This document shows positions 24,504 to 34,123 of a DNA stretch of 64,000 nt, one piece after another. Positions within the stretch are counted from its first letter, which is position 1; each line of letters starts with the position of its first letter. The notes beneath the pieces are model-generated. The model made no database searches, was not told the DNA's origin, and was given only the letters and a program-made list of their open reading frames with translations. Both the position numbers and the translations under genes were made by a program. Source of the DNA: Mercurialis annua. Taxonomy: Eukaryota > Streptophyta > Magnoliopsida > Malpighiales > Euphorbiaceae. The DNA is taken from assembly GCF_937616625.2 (NCBI RefSeq), contig NC_065570.1, positions 45,623,665 through 45,687,664 on the forward strand. The letters run 5' to 3'.

Positions 24504-25685
24504 TTAAAAATACAACCTAACATGTGGAAGCCGTCTTGGTAGCATCTTCTCCCTTTTTTTTCGTGTTGGCTCTTTCAAATAAAGCTCATGTGATATGTAG
24601 TATGCTTGTACTCTAAAATAATGAACATGAGGAGTATGGAGCATCTTCATATACTTGGTATTATTTCCATCATACTCGGAATCAAACCCCTCTAAGAATG
24701 GATCTTTATAATCAAAGGATTTGTTGAATTCCTCGTAGAGTACCGTAATACCAAATTTCTCCTCACTTTCATCATTTACACTCTTGGGACAAGTAAGTGG
24801 CTTGGAAATTGGAGCTTCAAGTTCAACATCCTCACACTTTTCTCTTTCGATCTCTATGTGAACCATTGTGTGAAGATGTTCTACTAAAGGACCGTCATCT
24901 TTCAAATCTATGGTCATAGCATGTTGTGTTGGAGTAGCTTCAATTTCGGCTAGTAATCCTCTTGGGTTGTCCGGCGCTCTCTTGATTCGACTCGAAAAAG
25001 GGACCTTTGGTACATAAGGATGTGGGGGTGGAGGTCTAACATAAGGAGCTTCAACCTCAATTACCACTTCCTCACTAGCACTTAGCTCACTATAACTTAG
25101 CTCATCCTCAACCACCATAGGTCTCTTGCCATGAGGGTCATCAAGAGCTTTTCCGCTTCTAAGTTCAATAGCCGTGAGTTGCTCTCTCGAAATAGCCTCG
25201 GTTGTAATAGGTAAACCGCCTTGGATTCTACCTTGAACCAAGCTTTTTAATTCAGCAAATTGCACCGCAAGACGATGAATAGTGGCAGAATGATTTTCCT
25301 CTCTTCGTCTCGCCTCCGCTTCAAATCTATCTAGGGACTCCAAAATCTTTTCAAGCATGCTATCCTCATAAAAAATTTCATTTTGCTGAAAATCGTGTGA
25401 TTGTTGTGGTTCATTGGCAAAATTGGAGTTGAAGTCCCATTGGTTTTGATATGGGTGATAACTTGAGTTGAAAGTCAAGTTTTTATTAAAGTTCTCCCAA
25501 TTGTTGTCCCAACCATAGTTCGGAGGGTTGTACCACCCCGGATCATACATGTCGGAATAAGTGTCATTATCTTGCCATTGATCACCCACATAATTGACAT
25601 GGTCATTCCAATTATAGAGTGTAGGACACTCGGCTCCGGTATGACAAAAATCCCCACAAATCTCACAATTTGGATTCCATGCCAT
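24504..25685 (-). CDS. Retroelement gag-like protein, 393 aa
   Basis: A single uninterrupted ORF begins at ATG 25683-25685, about 190 bases inside the primer-binding site. The N-terminus holds a zinc-knuckle-like sequence, CEICGDFCHTGAECP (residues 8-22). It is followed by an Asn/Trp/Tyr-rich stretch (to about residue 100), a predicted coiled coil (SMLEKILESLDRFEAEARRR, about 108-127) and the phrase AIELRSGKALDDP (about 172-184), which resembles the AITTRSGK motif of Athila gag-pol. The C-terminal 200 residues are acidic and proline-rich and not recognised. The ORF ends without protease or RT, so the element would need proteins supplied by a relative. The uninterrupted frame suggests fairly recent activity or constraint. 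Confidence 0.7.
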   Translation of the reverse strand: MAWNPNCEICGDFCHTGAECPTLYNWNDHVNYVGDQWQDNDTYSDMYDPGWYNPPNYGWDNNWENFNKNLTFNSSYHPYQNQWDFNSNFANEPQQSHDFQQNEIFYEDSMLEKILESLDRFEAEARRREENHSATIHRLAVQFAELKSLVQGRIQGGLPITTEAISREQLTAIELRSGKALDDPHGKRPMVVEDELSYSELSASEEVVIEVEAPYVRPPPPHPYVPKVPFSSRIKRAPDNPRGLLAEIEATPTQHAMTIDLKDDGPLVEHLHTMVHIEIEREKCEDVELEAPISKPLTCPKSVNDESEEKFGITVLYEEFNKSFDYKDPFLEGFDSEYDGNNTKYMKMLHTPHVHYFRVQAYYISHELYLKEPTRKKREKMLPRRLPHVRLYF

Positions 25686-25873
25686 TACTTTCGCCCAAAA
25701 AGATTCACCATAAAACTAATATTTGAAGATAAACCAACAAACACACAAATTTCCTGCACAACCACAAACAAGAACAGCGAGCGTAAACCACGAAAAAGCA
25801 AAAATGAACAGTAAAAATAAGGCTAACTCGACCGAATTTCAAAATACTTTCAATCAATTAAACGCAACCTCAT

Positions 25874-25890
25874 CCCCCGCAACGGCGCCA
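25874..25890 (-). other. Primer-binding site of Athila-like element
   Basis: On the minus strand this reads TGGCGCCGTTGCGGGGG, one base off the widespread plant gypsy primer site TGGCGCCGTTGCCGGGG. Six bases separate it from the LTR end. Confidence 0.8.
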
Positions 25891-26876
25891 AAAACTTGTT
25901 AGCAAAAAGTCAACTCGTAGTATTCGACAAGTCGAGGTCGAACCCACAAGGACTAGAGGTTTAAAGTGAATGAAATACGCTTTTGAAGTTCAATTCGGAA
26001 AGCAAGAAAAGAGATTGTTTTGATTAACACTACAATTAAACTCAACAACTAATCACTTAACAATTAACGAAAAGCAACAATAAACAACTAATTGAGAAAT
26101 AAGATAAAATACGATGATTAAAAACGCCTAAGGGTTGTCGAATCATGCCAATTGAATCCTAAGATAAATCGGCCGGGTTTAAGGATAATGGTTCGGATCA
26201 AGCTATTCGAAGGTATCAAATCCGCTCTCTCGAGCCGGAGATTGAAGGAATCGCTACTTGATTAAAACACCGAAATCTAACTCACTCTCGCGCAATTAGA
26301 TTTTGATAAGACTAATCAAGCCGATTAATTCGCAAACTACACAATCTCACAAACCTTAAATCACTCTCGTGCATCTAGTTTCCGAGCTAATGCTAGCTAG
26401 GTTCGCTCAACTAATTTAACTCCCGTTCTCATTAATTGAGCAATAACAAAGATTAAGGGATCAACTTAATCTAGGCATTAGGTTCAAACTAGCACAACAA
26501 ACCTTAATCCAAAACCCCAAAACCTACTCACTTATTCAACAAACATGGCAATCACAAACAACCTCTAGACTAGGAATTTAGTTACTCATGATTAAAGTTA
26601 AAGCAACAACTGAGCAATAGTTAATCAACATAATAAAAGTGAGAATGATTACCTTAAATAGCAATGAAGAACAATAAATCATGAACAAGATAATGAAGAT
26701 TCAATAACTAAGCTTGTATTAAAGATGATATCAAACCCAAAATCTGGAAAATAAAAGCTTGAAGCCTTCAACAATGGAGGAATCTCCAAGAACAAGAAAA
26801 AACTAAAGAGAATATTATGCTAGAGAATTAATTGTTTCTACAAAAGGAGGCTTAACCTAAAATGTGACATAAGGTG

Positions 26877-26886
26877 CCTTTATATA
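26877..26886 (-). promoter_or_regulatory. LTR TATA box
   Basis: The minus strand reads CTATATAAAGG about 480 bases into the LTR, a plausible U3/R promoter position. Transcription would run toward the gag ORF. Confidence 0.6.
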
Positions 26887-26999
26887 GAAAAGCCCAAAAA
26901 GGAAATAAAAACACCCTATTACAAGCTTATTTGGCCAAAAGTGAAAGTGGGCCAAGAGAACACAAGAACCCAAAAGGATTTGAAATGCTGAAATATGGG

Positions 27000-27130
27000 G
27001 CTTCTCGATCGAGAAGCTTCATTAAAGTCAGCTTCTCGATCGAGAAGCAAGAATTCCCAAAAATCTGTCAAATTTGCCTCTTCTTCTCGATCGAGAAGCC
27101 AAGACTAATTCTGCTTCTCGATAGAGACCA
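27000..27130. repeat. Palindrome cluster in Athila-like LTR
   Basis: The perfect 18-bp palindrome GCTTCTCGATCGAGAAGC occurs at 27000-27017 and 27031-27048; its 16-bp core occurs at 27083-27098; a degraded fourth copy starts near 27113. All lie upstream of the TATA box in LTR orientation. Confidence 0.9.
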
Positions 27131-27368
27131 TGCAGGGGGAGAATTCTTTCGATCTTCAATTCGCTCTTTGCTTCAATCCGTCTTCCGACTTCCACATATC
27201 ATCGATTTTTTGCTCTTTTGGACTCAAAACCCTTCACATACGCTCCGTTTATCCTGAAACACTAACACACGTAATAAGTGATATGATCACTCGAAACATG
27301 CAATAAAAGTATATAAAGCGATGCAAAAGTAACTCGTAATATAGGAGTATTTTACTCCTATCACATTA

Positions 27369-27645
27369 CAAAAATCTTTGGGCAACAATTTGGTTTTTTT
27401 GCATTTGGGAAATTTGGAAGGCTAGGAACAAGATGGTGTTCCGTAATAAACTTTCGAACTACATTGATTTGCTTTTCCAATGTATTAATTAGGGTGTGAT
27501 TCATTATATATATCATAATCCAAAATTTCCTTTTTATGGTAATGATGTATTCCGTTGCTTAGATTCCTTTACAAGAATCTAATGTTTTTTTGCCTATCAC
27601 ATCTTGTGCTAGAGCTAATATAATTACCATTTACCAAAAAAAAAC
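27369..27645 (+). pseudogene. LINE 3' end
   Basis: The reading KNLWATIWFFCIWEIWKARN continues the zf-RVT/C-terminal frame of the LINE fragment at 23036-23357. It ends in non-coding sequence and an A-rich tail near 27638-27645. Stops are present. Confidence 0.7.
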
Positions 27646-28313
27646 AAATCGTCTTGCAGAAATACAATAAAACACAAAAAATGCAGAAATAACAAAATTT
27701 TATTCCATAAAATCACAAAATTATTCTACATAACATGAAATGAGCATTAAATTCTTTAAAAATACTCTTTGTACATGTTTAATGGTGGAAAAAACAGTAA
27801 AACATAAATGAATTACAGATCTGAAAATGAAAAAAAAGAACAAAAAATTTCAAATCTAAAATAAAAAAGATAAAAGAAAGATGGGGTGAGACAAAAGCAG
27901 AATGACGAAGGCGGAACGACGAAGGTGGAACGGCGGAGATGAAATAGTTAGCAGATCTGAGAATTGTGTGAAAGGTGAGTTGAGAGAGAAAAAGAGAGAA
28001 ATATGAGGACAGAGAAAATAATTATAATTATGAGAGTTTGTGTTATTAGGGTTTTATTTATATAAATAGTATAAAAGTAATAAATTATTCCTTATATGAT
28101 AGTTTTGAAATGTCAAACATGAATCAGTATAAAAGTAAATCGAACTTGAATGTTGGTTATTTGAGTAAAAAGCCCTAATTTTTAGCCACGGCGAGACCTC
28201 TAGGACTCAGACAATGTTTGCTTTGAACATATAGCCTTGGGCGAGTCCTTGAATTGACTCGGTTCATTATATTTATTCTGAAATTCGGTTTCCATGATCA
28301 ATTATGTTTTCAA
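27646..28313. other. Non-coding, unassigned
   Basis: AT-rich sequence with a purine-rich patch near 27895-28010 (repeated GACGAAGG / GGAACGACG). Nothing else is recognised. Confidence 0.4.
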
Positions 28314-28526
28314 AATCTTTTATGGGGAGCAAAGTGTAATCTGACAGAGTTGAAGATGAGATCCTGTAGAAATTTAAAGATGCTTCCTGATGGACTGCAC
28401 CACATTAAGACTCTTCGAGAAGTTAAACTAAGAAATGTTTCAATGTTGTTATCAAGAGTTAAGGATAATAAAAGTGAGGATTTGAATAAAATTGCCCCTG
28501 TGCGCCATGTCTGCATAGAGAATTAA
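28314..28526 (+). pseudogene. NLR disease-resistance gene scrap (C-terminal LRR)
   Basis: About 70 codons encode the end of a leucine-rich repeat domain: NLTELKMRSCRNLKMLPDGL, HHIKTLREVKLRNV and KIAPVRHVCIEN. The pattern L.EL.M..C..L..LPDGL..I.TL.E..L and the ending DxxKIAxVRHV are typical of CC-NB-LRR immune receptors of plants. No NB-ARC or coiled-coil part lies nearby, so it is a relic, perhaps carried in by a transposon. Confidence 0.65.
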
Positions 28527-29060
28527 TATTTTCAAATTTTATGATCCAACGCATTTCTTTTAGTGGTAATTTCCCAAAATATATGTTTCGGCATTTTATT
28601 TACAACTTTATATTGCGAGTTTTGACTTTTCTTTTCTGACTTTTTACATATACGAGAAATAGTTTTTTTTTTAGTTTTATAAATACCTTTTTCGGTTTTC
28701 AATTTCGGTTTTTGGTTTTTTCGGTTCGGTCGACCGAACCGACCGTCAGTTTTTTTTATATAGTGTAAGATTAGTATATATATAGTGTTAATTTTTATTT
28801 TTATAGATTTTTTTCCTAATATTTTTTATTTTATTTTTTATAGTGTAACAGTAGTGTACATATATAGTGTTTTTATGGTCTTTATATAGTGTAAAATTAG
28901 TGTATATATAGTGTATAAGTAGTGTATTTATGGCATTTTGTAGTGTTTTTTGTGGTTTAATTATGAAACACTGCAAATACACCATAAACACAGCAAATAC
29001 ACCAGAAACATTGTAAATGCACCATAAATATACTAAAAAACGGCAGGAATACACCATTAA
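28527..29060. repeat. Inverted array of TAGTGTA / TACACTA repeats
   Basis: From about 28760 to 28960 the plus strand repeats TAGTGTATATATAGTGT-like units; from 28975 to 29080 it repeats their complement (ATACACCATAAA, ATACACTA). The two halves form an imperfect inverted repeat centred near 28965. A GGTTCGGTCGACCGAACC palindrome lies at 28721-28738, close to the hAT-type MITE repeat motif. Confidence 0.6.
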
Positions 29061-30167
29061 TACACCAAAAATACACTAAAACGTAAAGATATTATAAAAT
29101 TATTACAAATGCACCATAAATCAATATTTTTTTACAAAATCAGTAGCAATAAACAAATTTATGAATAAGAGAAGACAAAATAAATAATTATATGAATAAT
29201 AGAACAATTTTACAAACAAAAAATTATAGATTTACAATAATTTATTTACAAAATATTTAAATTATTAAAAAAACCTAAAAAATTACACAAATCTAAAAAC
29301 GAGTCGAGAAATCCATAGCGCGAACGGAAAAGACGAACGGAAAAACGACCTGAAACGACGAGAAATCCATCGGAAGTAGATGAACGGAAGCGCGACCGGA
29401 AAGACGAACGGAAAACACGAACTGAAAAGTAATCGGAGGAGATAAACTGAAAATCAAATGAAAAAGAAGAAGAAAGAATAAGAAAAAAGAGAAAAGAGAG
29501 AAAAAAAAAGGTGGTTATATAAAAGTTTAACCTAATAAGGCTTTTTTATATAGTGGGTATTTTTGGTAAATAAGTTAGATTATTAGGTAATGTGGGATAA
29601 GAGAAAACGATGAGTCCAAATGGTGTAAATACTTTACCCAAAACATGTATTTGGAAAATAATTCATTTCTTTTAGGAAATATTACCAAGAGTGGTGTCTC
29701 AACTTTTAAATTTTTCGATTAGGTTTTTGTACTTTTATTTTATTCACTTAAGTGTTGAACCTATTTATTTTATATCGAACTAGTATTTGTAATCTGTTAT
29801 AGCAGATTCGCACATTAAATGAAAATATATTTAAGAATTTAAATTTAATTTTTTTACAAATAAATATAAATCATGAAAGTGATTCTTTCAACTTTTTGTT
29901 TGTTTTATCCTAAGTTGCTCGGAAACTGAAACGGAAACGGCGAAACGGATTTTTTTTGAAAATGTAGGAAACATGAACGTGGGGGGAAAAGTGTAAATGA
30001 TAAAAAAATAGGGATAAATTTATAAATATATAAAGTTATAATAATATGTAATATATATATTAATTTTTTTATAAAAATTTATTTTCATATAAATAAACTA
30101 TTATAACAATTAATAAGATAAATTACTTGAATTCATAACAAATATAACATAAAAATTCCATAATGAC
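29061..30167. other. Non-coding, unassigned
   Basis: AT-rich sequence. Bases 29300-29460 contain repeated GACGAACGGAAAA / CGACCGGAAAG units. No gene is seen. Confidence 0.4.
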
Positions 30168-30896
30168 TTAATATATTATTTAACCCCCAAATTTTACCAC
30201 TTGTTTCCATGGGTCCTCTAAACCAATTTTTGCTCCATTGAACCTTTTAACTATTTTTTTTGTTCTATTTAACCCCTAAACCTTACCACTTTATTCCATG
30301 CGATCTCTAAACTAATTTTTTAATCCATTAGACCTCTAAACTATTTTTTGTTTTATTTAACCCCTCAACTATATTATTTGTTCTGTTTAACCCCTTATTA
30401 ACTAAATGTTTTTCCCAATGAACATCTAAATTATTATTTTTACCCATTTAAACTCTCACTCAATGTATTAATTTTAAAAAAGGTATAAATATGTTTCTTA
30501 TATTTAAAATAAAGAGCGATGTATGTATTATATATTATTTAAAAATCCATTAAAAATTAATTGCTTTAAGAATCATGAATTTTAGCGTGTTTTACAATTT
30601 AAACACAAACTTAAAAGATTCGTAATTGATTCAAAAAGTTTGAAATTGTAAAAAATTAAAAGTTGGTAGTTAAATAGAACAAACAAAATATTTTGAGGGA
30701 ATTAAATAGAATAAAAACAATTGTTAAAAGGTTTAATTGAACACGAAATTAGTTCAAAGGTCACAAGGAGCAAAATTGTAATGTTTAGGGGTTAAATAGA
30801 ACAAAAAAATAGATAAAAAGTCCAATGGAATAAAAATTTAGTTTAGAGATCGTATGGAACAAAGTGATAGAGTTTAGGAGTTAAATAATATATTAA
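30168..30896. mobile_element. Long-TIR MITE (about 730 bp)
   Basis: The left end TTAATATATTATTTAACCCC is inverted at the right end (TTAAATAATATATTAA). The arms hold repeated units of TCTATTTAACCCCTAAACC or its complement, so the element is both inverted and internally repetitive. No clear target duplication was found. No coding sequence. Confidence 0.65.
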
Positions 30897-31124
30897 GCCA
30901 TTTCATAATTATAAAGTACATAATTTGAACTAATTTGCTGTGTTTATAATTTTGTAGAACTAGAAAAAACGTATTTGATAGGCAACACTGGTTTGTGGTT
31001 GGATGATGAGAAAATGGCTAAAAAGTATCTCAACTAACTTAAAAATTACTCTAAACCGGTTAAACAAAATCAAATAAAGAAAATCAGTTAAAGAAAATTA
31101 CTCTTAAGTTTATCATTCTTAAAA

Positions 31125-31322
31125 GGGAAAAAGGTCAAATAAGCGCCCAACGTTTAGCCTATAGGTCAAATAGGCCCTCAACGTTCAAAAAGGTGCAACG
31201 AGGACCCTAACGTTTTTAAATTATATCATCTAAGCGTTAGGGGCTTATTTGACCCTTTTCGAACGTTGAGGGCCTATTTGACATATAGGCTAAATGTTAG
31301 GGGCTTATTTGACCCTTTTTCT
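31125..31322. mobile_element. MITE (198 bp) in the 3' flank of TFIIB-A
   Basis: Both arms carry AAAAGGnTCAAATAAGC and AGGCCCTCAACGTTC or complements. A 9-bp direct repeat TTCTTAAAA flanks it (31116-31124 and 31323-31331). The orthologous position in unit C (47867-47875, TTTTAAGAA) is uninterrupted, which confirms an insertion. Confidence 0.85.
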
Positions 31323-31412
31323 TTCTTAAAAATTACTCTAAACGAATTAAAGAAAATTCTGCCGAAAACAAAATACACCATGGAAAACCAACGAGGCATG
31401 AACGAAGGACTT

Positions 31413-32348
31413 TTAAGGTTTGCAGAGTTTGTCGAGATCATGTTCCATGGCGTACCACTGCGGCACGATCCTTGAAGCGTGAGGACGAATATCCTTATAC
31501 GACTTCTTGATTGTCTGTTCCGCAACTTGAGAAGCCATTGCAATATCTCGGAGAGGAATCTCGAGGACTGAAAGTTGAGCGATTATGAAGATAATGGCAG
31601 CCAAGATAGAACATGGACTCCTCCTGATATCAACTTCTTTAGAATTCTCAAGAGCTTCTTGTACGGCTTTCATGTCCTGGTTTTTCATGCCAAGATTCGA
31701 ACAGAATCGCCTTACAAGCCCCCTTCCATTCAAACATTCGGCACTGGCAATCACATCAATGTCTGTTTGTTTCTTGATAAAATCGGCAGCTCTATTTATT
31801 TCTTTTCTTGAAACCCCTTGTGCAACACTGCAGATCTCCTTGGCAGTTCTCGGCATTTTATTCTCTTTACAAGCAACGAACAAGCACGCTGCCAATATCG
31901 ACTTCACATTCTTTCCTTTGCAAGATTTCTTGTCCAGTAAATTTTTGTAGATCTCATCAGCTCTAATCTTGCTACTTTTACCAATACTTAGCCTTTCCGC
32001 CATTCTACTTATTGATTCAAAACCCTCCGTCAATACTTTGTCAGGGTTTGTAAGCAAATCATGGTTCTTGAGATTAAATTCATCAGCAAGCTTTTGTCCG
32101 GGTTTTGCTACAATTGTTGTGGAAAGGTTACCATGGGATAAGAGCGGATTAGAGACGTTGCCGACGCGGTTAGGATCATGATCGTCCTTTTCGGAGTCGG
32201 CAAAAGTTCGCCATTCGCAAGTTTGATCGACGAAGTGATGGTCAAGAACTAAGCCACAATTAGTGCAGATTGTATCTCCCGACACATGATCATCTACCAC
32301 TTCTGTTTGTTTCTTACAATCGGTGCAGTAATCCATGTAGTCACTCAT
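31413..32348 (-). CDS. Transcription initiation factor TFIIB, copy A (311 aa)
   Basis: TFIIB bridges TBP-bound promoter DNA and RNA polymerase II in the nucleus and helps set the transcription start. The protein has an N-terminal zinc ribbon (Cys 8, 11, 28, 31 in CTDC...CTNC), a B-reader/linker segment ([20 protein letters not shown], about 44-63), and two cyclin-fold repeats (about 100-190 and 200-290; RSPCSILAAIIFI and AEQTIKKSYKDI in the second). Length matches plant TFIIB, about 312 aa. I chose ATG at 32346-32348 because the other copies start at the same codon; an in-frame upstream TTG is not a plausible start. The gene has no intron. A canonical TATA box is 83 bases upstream. It is the only copy with both intact ORF and intact TATA. 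Confidence 0.93.
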   Translation of the reverse strand: MSDYMDYCTDCKKQTEVVDDHVSGDTICTNCGLVLDHHFVDQTCEWRTFADSEKDDHDPNRVGNVSNPLLSHGNLSTTIVAKPGQKLADEFNLKNHDLLTNPDKVLTEGFESISRMAERLSIGKSSKIRADEIYKNLLDKKSCKGKNVKSILAACLFVACKENKMPRTAKEICSVAQGVSRKEINRAADFIKKQTDIDVIASAECLNGRGLVRRFCSNLGMKNQDMKAVQEALENSKEVDIRRSPCSILAAIIFIIAQLSVLEIPLRDIAMASQVAEQTIKKSYKDIRPHASRIVPQWYAMEHDLDKLCKP

Positions 32349-32430
32349 GATTTTCTTCAAGTTTTCTTTGAAGCTTTAATTGTATGGTTTAGGGTTTTCA
32401 GAAATAATTGTGTGAAAGGCCAGTCAACTC

Positions 32431-32438
32431 TATTTATA
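32431..32438 (-). promoter_or_regulatory. TATA box of TFIIB-A
   Basis: The minus strand reads CCTATAAATAGAG, conserved with copy C at 46784-46796. Confidence 0.75.
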
Positions 32439-32640
32439 GGGTTGTCAGCGGAAGGAACTGAAATCCATATTTGATTAGGATTAGTATTTTGCTCATAATG
32501 AGAAAAATCGCTAGCTAAAAGAATAAGGAAAAATACTTATTTGGTCCCTGAAATTTCAAAAGTTCTTCTCAGTTACTCCAAACATTTAAATTCCAAATTC
32601 TCTTTACTGTTTGGCCAAATTGGCGGAATTGTGAACTTTT

Positions 32641-32802
32641 TTATGTAACAAAAAGCTGATTTGAGGCAATGCAAACTTAATAGCCTATATTTAATAAGCA
32701 TAAAAATAAATCAGAATTAGTTGAGTAATTTAAGTAGGACTATTAGGATTCTTGGCGCATACTTCAATTTAAAAGAAATTTGAAATTAAGTAGAACTCTT
32801 GT
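32641..32802. other. Non-coding spacer
   Basis: AT-rich sequence upstream of TFIIB-A with no recognised feature. Confidence 0.4.
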
Positions 32803-33449
32803 TTTAGCATCTCCAATGAGATGCTACTTTTTATGCTAAATTTAGCATGAAAAAGTGATAAAATGCTATAGATAGCATAGCATTTCAAATTTTACTCCAA
32901 TGCACAAAGTTAAAAAGAAATGTTATAATTATTTATTAAGATAATAATTATCTCTTAATTTTATTAATTGCTAATTATTTAATAATTTTTTAATTAAATA
33001 TTTTAAACTAAAATTTATGTAATATTTTTTTTTAATTTAATAATGAGCTTTTCAAAAGATATAGTTAAAAGAATCGATGAATTATATAAAAATAAATTAT
33101 TTAATTTTTTTATTATATTGATGTATGGTCTACTATTAAAAAATGAAATCGATGTTGTAAAATTAAATAGAAGCATAAAATTTAAAATGAAAAAAGTAAA
33201 AAAAATAAAAAAAGTAGGTAAAAATAATAAATGCAAAAAATGACCGTGGTAAAGTTGTAATTAATAGTGAATTGCTATTGGTTGTTGAATTTTAGCATAT
33301 GCTATAGTCTGTGCTAAATTTAGCACGTGATATAGCATATGCTAAATTTAGCACAGGCTATAGCACTGCATTGAAGATGCATTTTAAGATTAAATGCTAA
33401 ATTATGGCATTAGCACTTCATTTTAGCATTGCATTGAAGATGCTCTAAC
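32803..33449. mobile_element. Foldback MITE, possibly Harbinger-like
   Basis: The ends TTAGCATCTCCAATG and CATTGAAGATGCTCTAA are inverted and bounded by TTA/TAA, as for PIF/Harbinger elements. The arms carry many TTAGCATA / TATGCTAA units (for example TGCTAAATTTAGCA near 32835 and 33315). The AT-rich centre has no coding potential. Confidence 0.6.
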
Positions 33450-34123
33450 AAAATATAAAATGGAAGTCATTTAAATTATTGTATTTTTATCATCAATTAT
33501 AAATAATTAGATGTTGTGATAGGAACTGTCTACGAAACATGGCTAAAAATTCATGGACCAGGTCTAGGTAATAATTTTTCATCATTCCTGTATTTGTTAA
33601 CTAAAAGTGCATGGACTTTATTTGTTAATTAAAAGTGCAGGGACTTAAAATTACGAACACATGGAGTTTATTTGTATATATCAAACTACAAAAATGAATT
33701 ATATTCTCATTAACGGCGCGTGTACTACACGCGCTAACAGAAAGTTAACAGAAGGACCTCGAGAAGATGAAAGTGCAGGAATTTAATGATGGTGTATTCT
33801 AGTGCAGGGACCTTATGAGCAAAAGAAACAAAGTACAAGGACATACAGATTTATTAAGCCATATATCTAAATATAATCCAAACAGTTTGATTATCCAATT
33901 TGTATATAGCTATAATTATAGGGCTAATCACACAAATCCCTCAAAAAGTCCTTTAGTTTTCATAAATACATCAGATATTAAAAATATGCAAAAATCTCTC
34001 AATATAAAATAGAACTTTGCATAAGTACCTAGAAATCCAAAACAAGTTGATTTAGTATCAAAGTAGGACAATTATACCCTCCTTATTTCCAACACACAGC
34101 CAAATATCAAATCATCATCTTCT
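33450..34123. other. Non-coding, unassigned
   Basis: No gene. The phrases TGCAGGGAC and CATGGA recur (33550-33810), and a palindrome-like GCGCGTGTACTACACGCGC lies at 33716-33734. The remainder is AT-rich. Confidence 0.4.

Larger units (their letters stand above)
23358..27363 (-). mobile_element. Athila-like gag-only retroelement (about 4.0 kb)
   Basis: The insertion is delimited by a 5-bp direct repeat CATTA (23353-23357 and 27364-27368) that interrupts a LINE reading frame. It starts TG (23358) and ends CA (27363). In minus orientation it has a 5' LTR (25897-27363), a primer-binding site (25874-25890), and one gag-like ORF (24504-25685). No pol genes are present. The expected matching 3' LTR on the left is not recognisable. 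A MITE (23912-24292) lies in its 3' untranslated part. It is best read as a non-autonomous gypsy derivative. Confidence 0.7.
25897..27363 (-). mobile_element. 5' LTR of Athila-like element
   Basis: In minus orientation it starts TGATAGGAGTAAAATACTCC and ends ...TTTTTGCTAACA next to the primer-binding site. A TATA box (TATATAAAGG) lies at 26877-26886, and a cluster of palindromes lies 115-250 bases upstream of it. The LTR is non-coding; a 127-codon ORF on the opposite strand is judged accidental. Confidence 0.75.
30930..32640 (-). repeat. TFIIB duplication unit A
   Basis: Promoter, coding and 3' flank of TFIIB copy A align by eye with units B (about 36800-38500) and C (about 45880-48030). Shared 3'-flank phrases include CTCATCATCCAAACA and AACCAGTGTTG (here on the minus strand at 30980-31020). 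Unit A is inverted relative to B and C and contains a MITE (31125-31322). Confidence 0.8.

Noticed and set aside
26874..27257. 127-codon plus-strand ORF in the Athila-like LTR
   Set aside because: It covers the TATA box and palindromes of the LTR and has no protein similarity that I recognise.
31575..32181. Open frames opposite TFIIB copies A, B and C
   Set aside because: They are antisense shadows of the TFIIB coding sequence; the TFIIB frame shows the domains.
33715..33735. GCGCGTGTACTACACGCGC as a regulatory palindrome
   Set aside because: A single copy in unassigned repeat-like sequence; no gene context to support a function.
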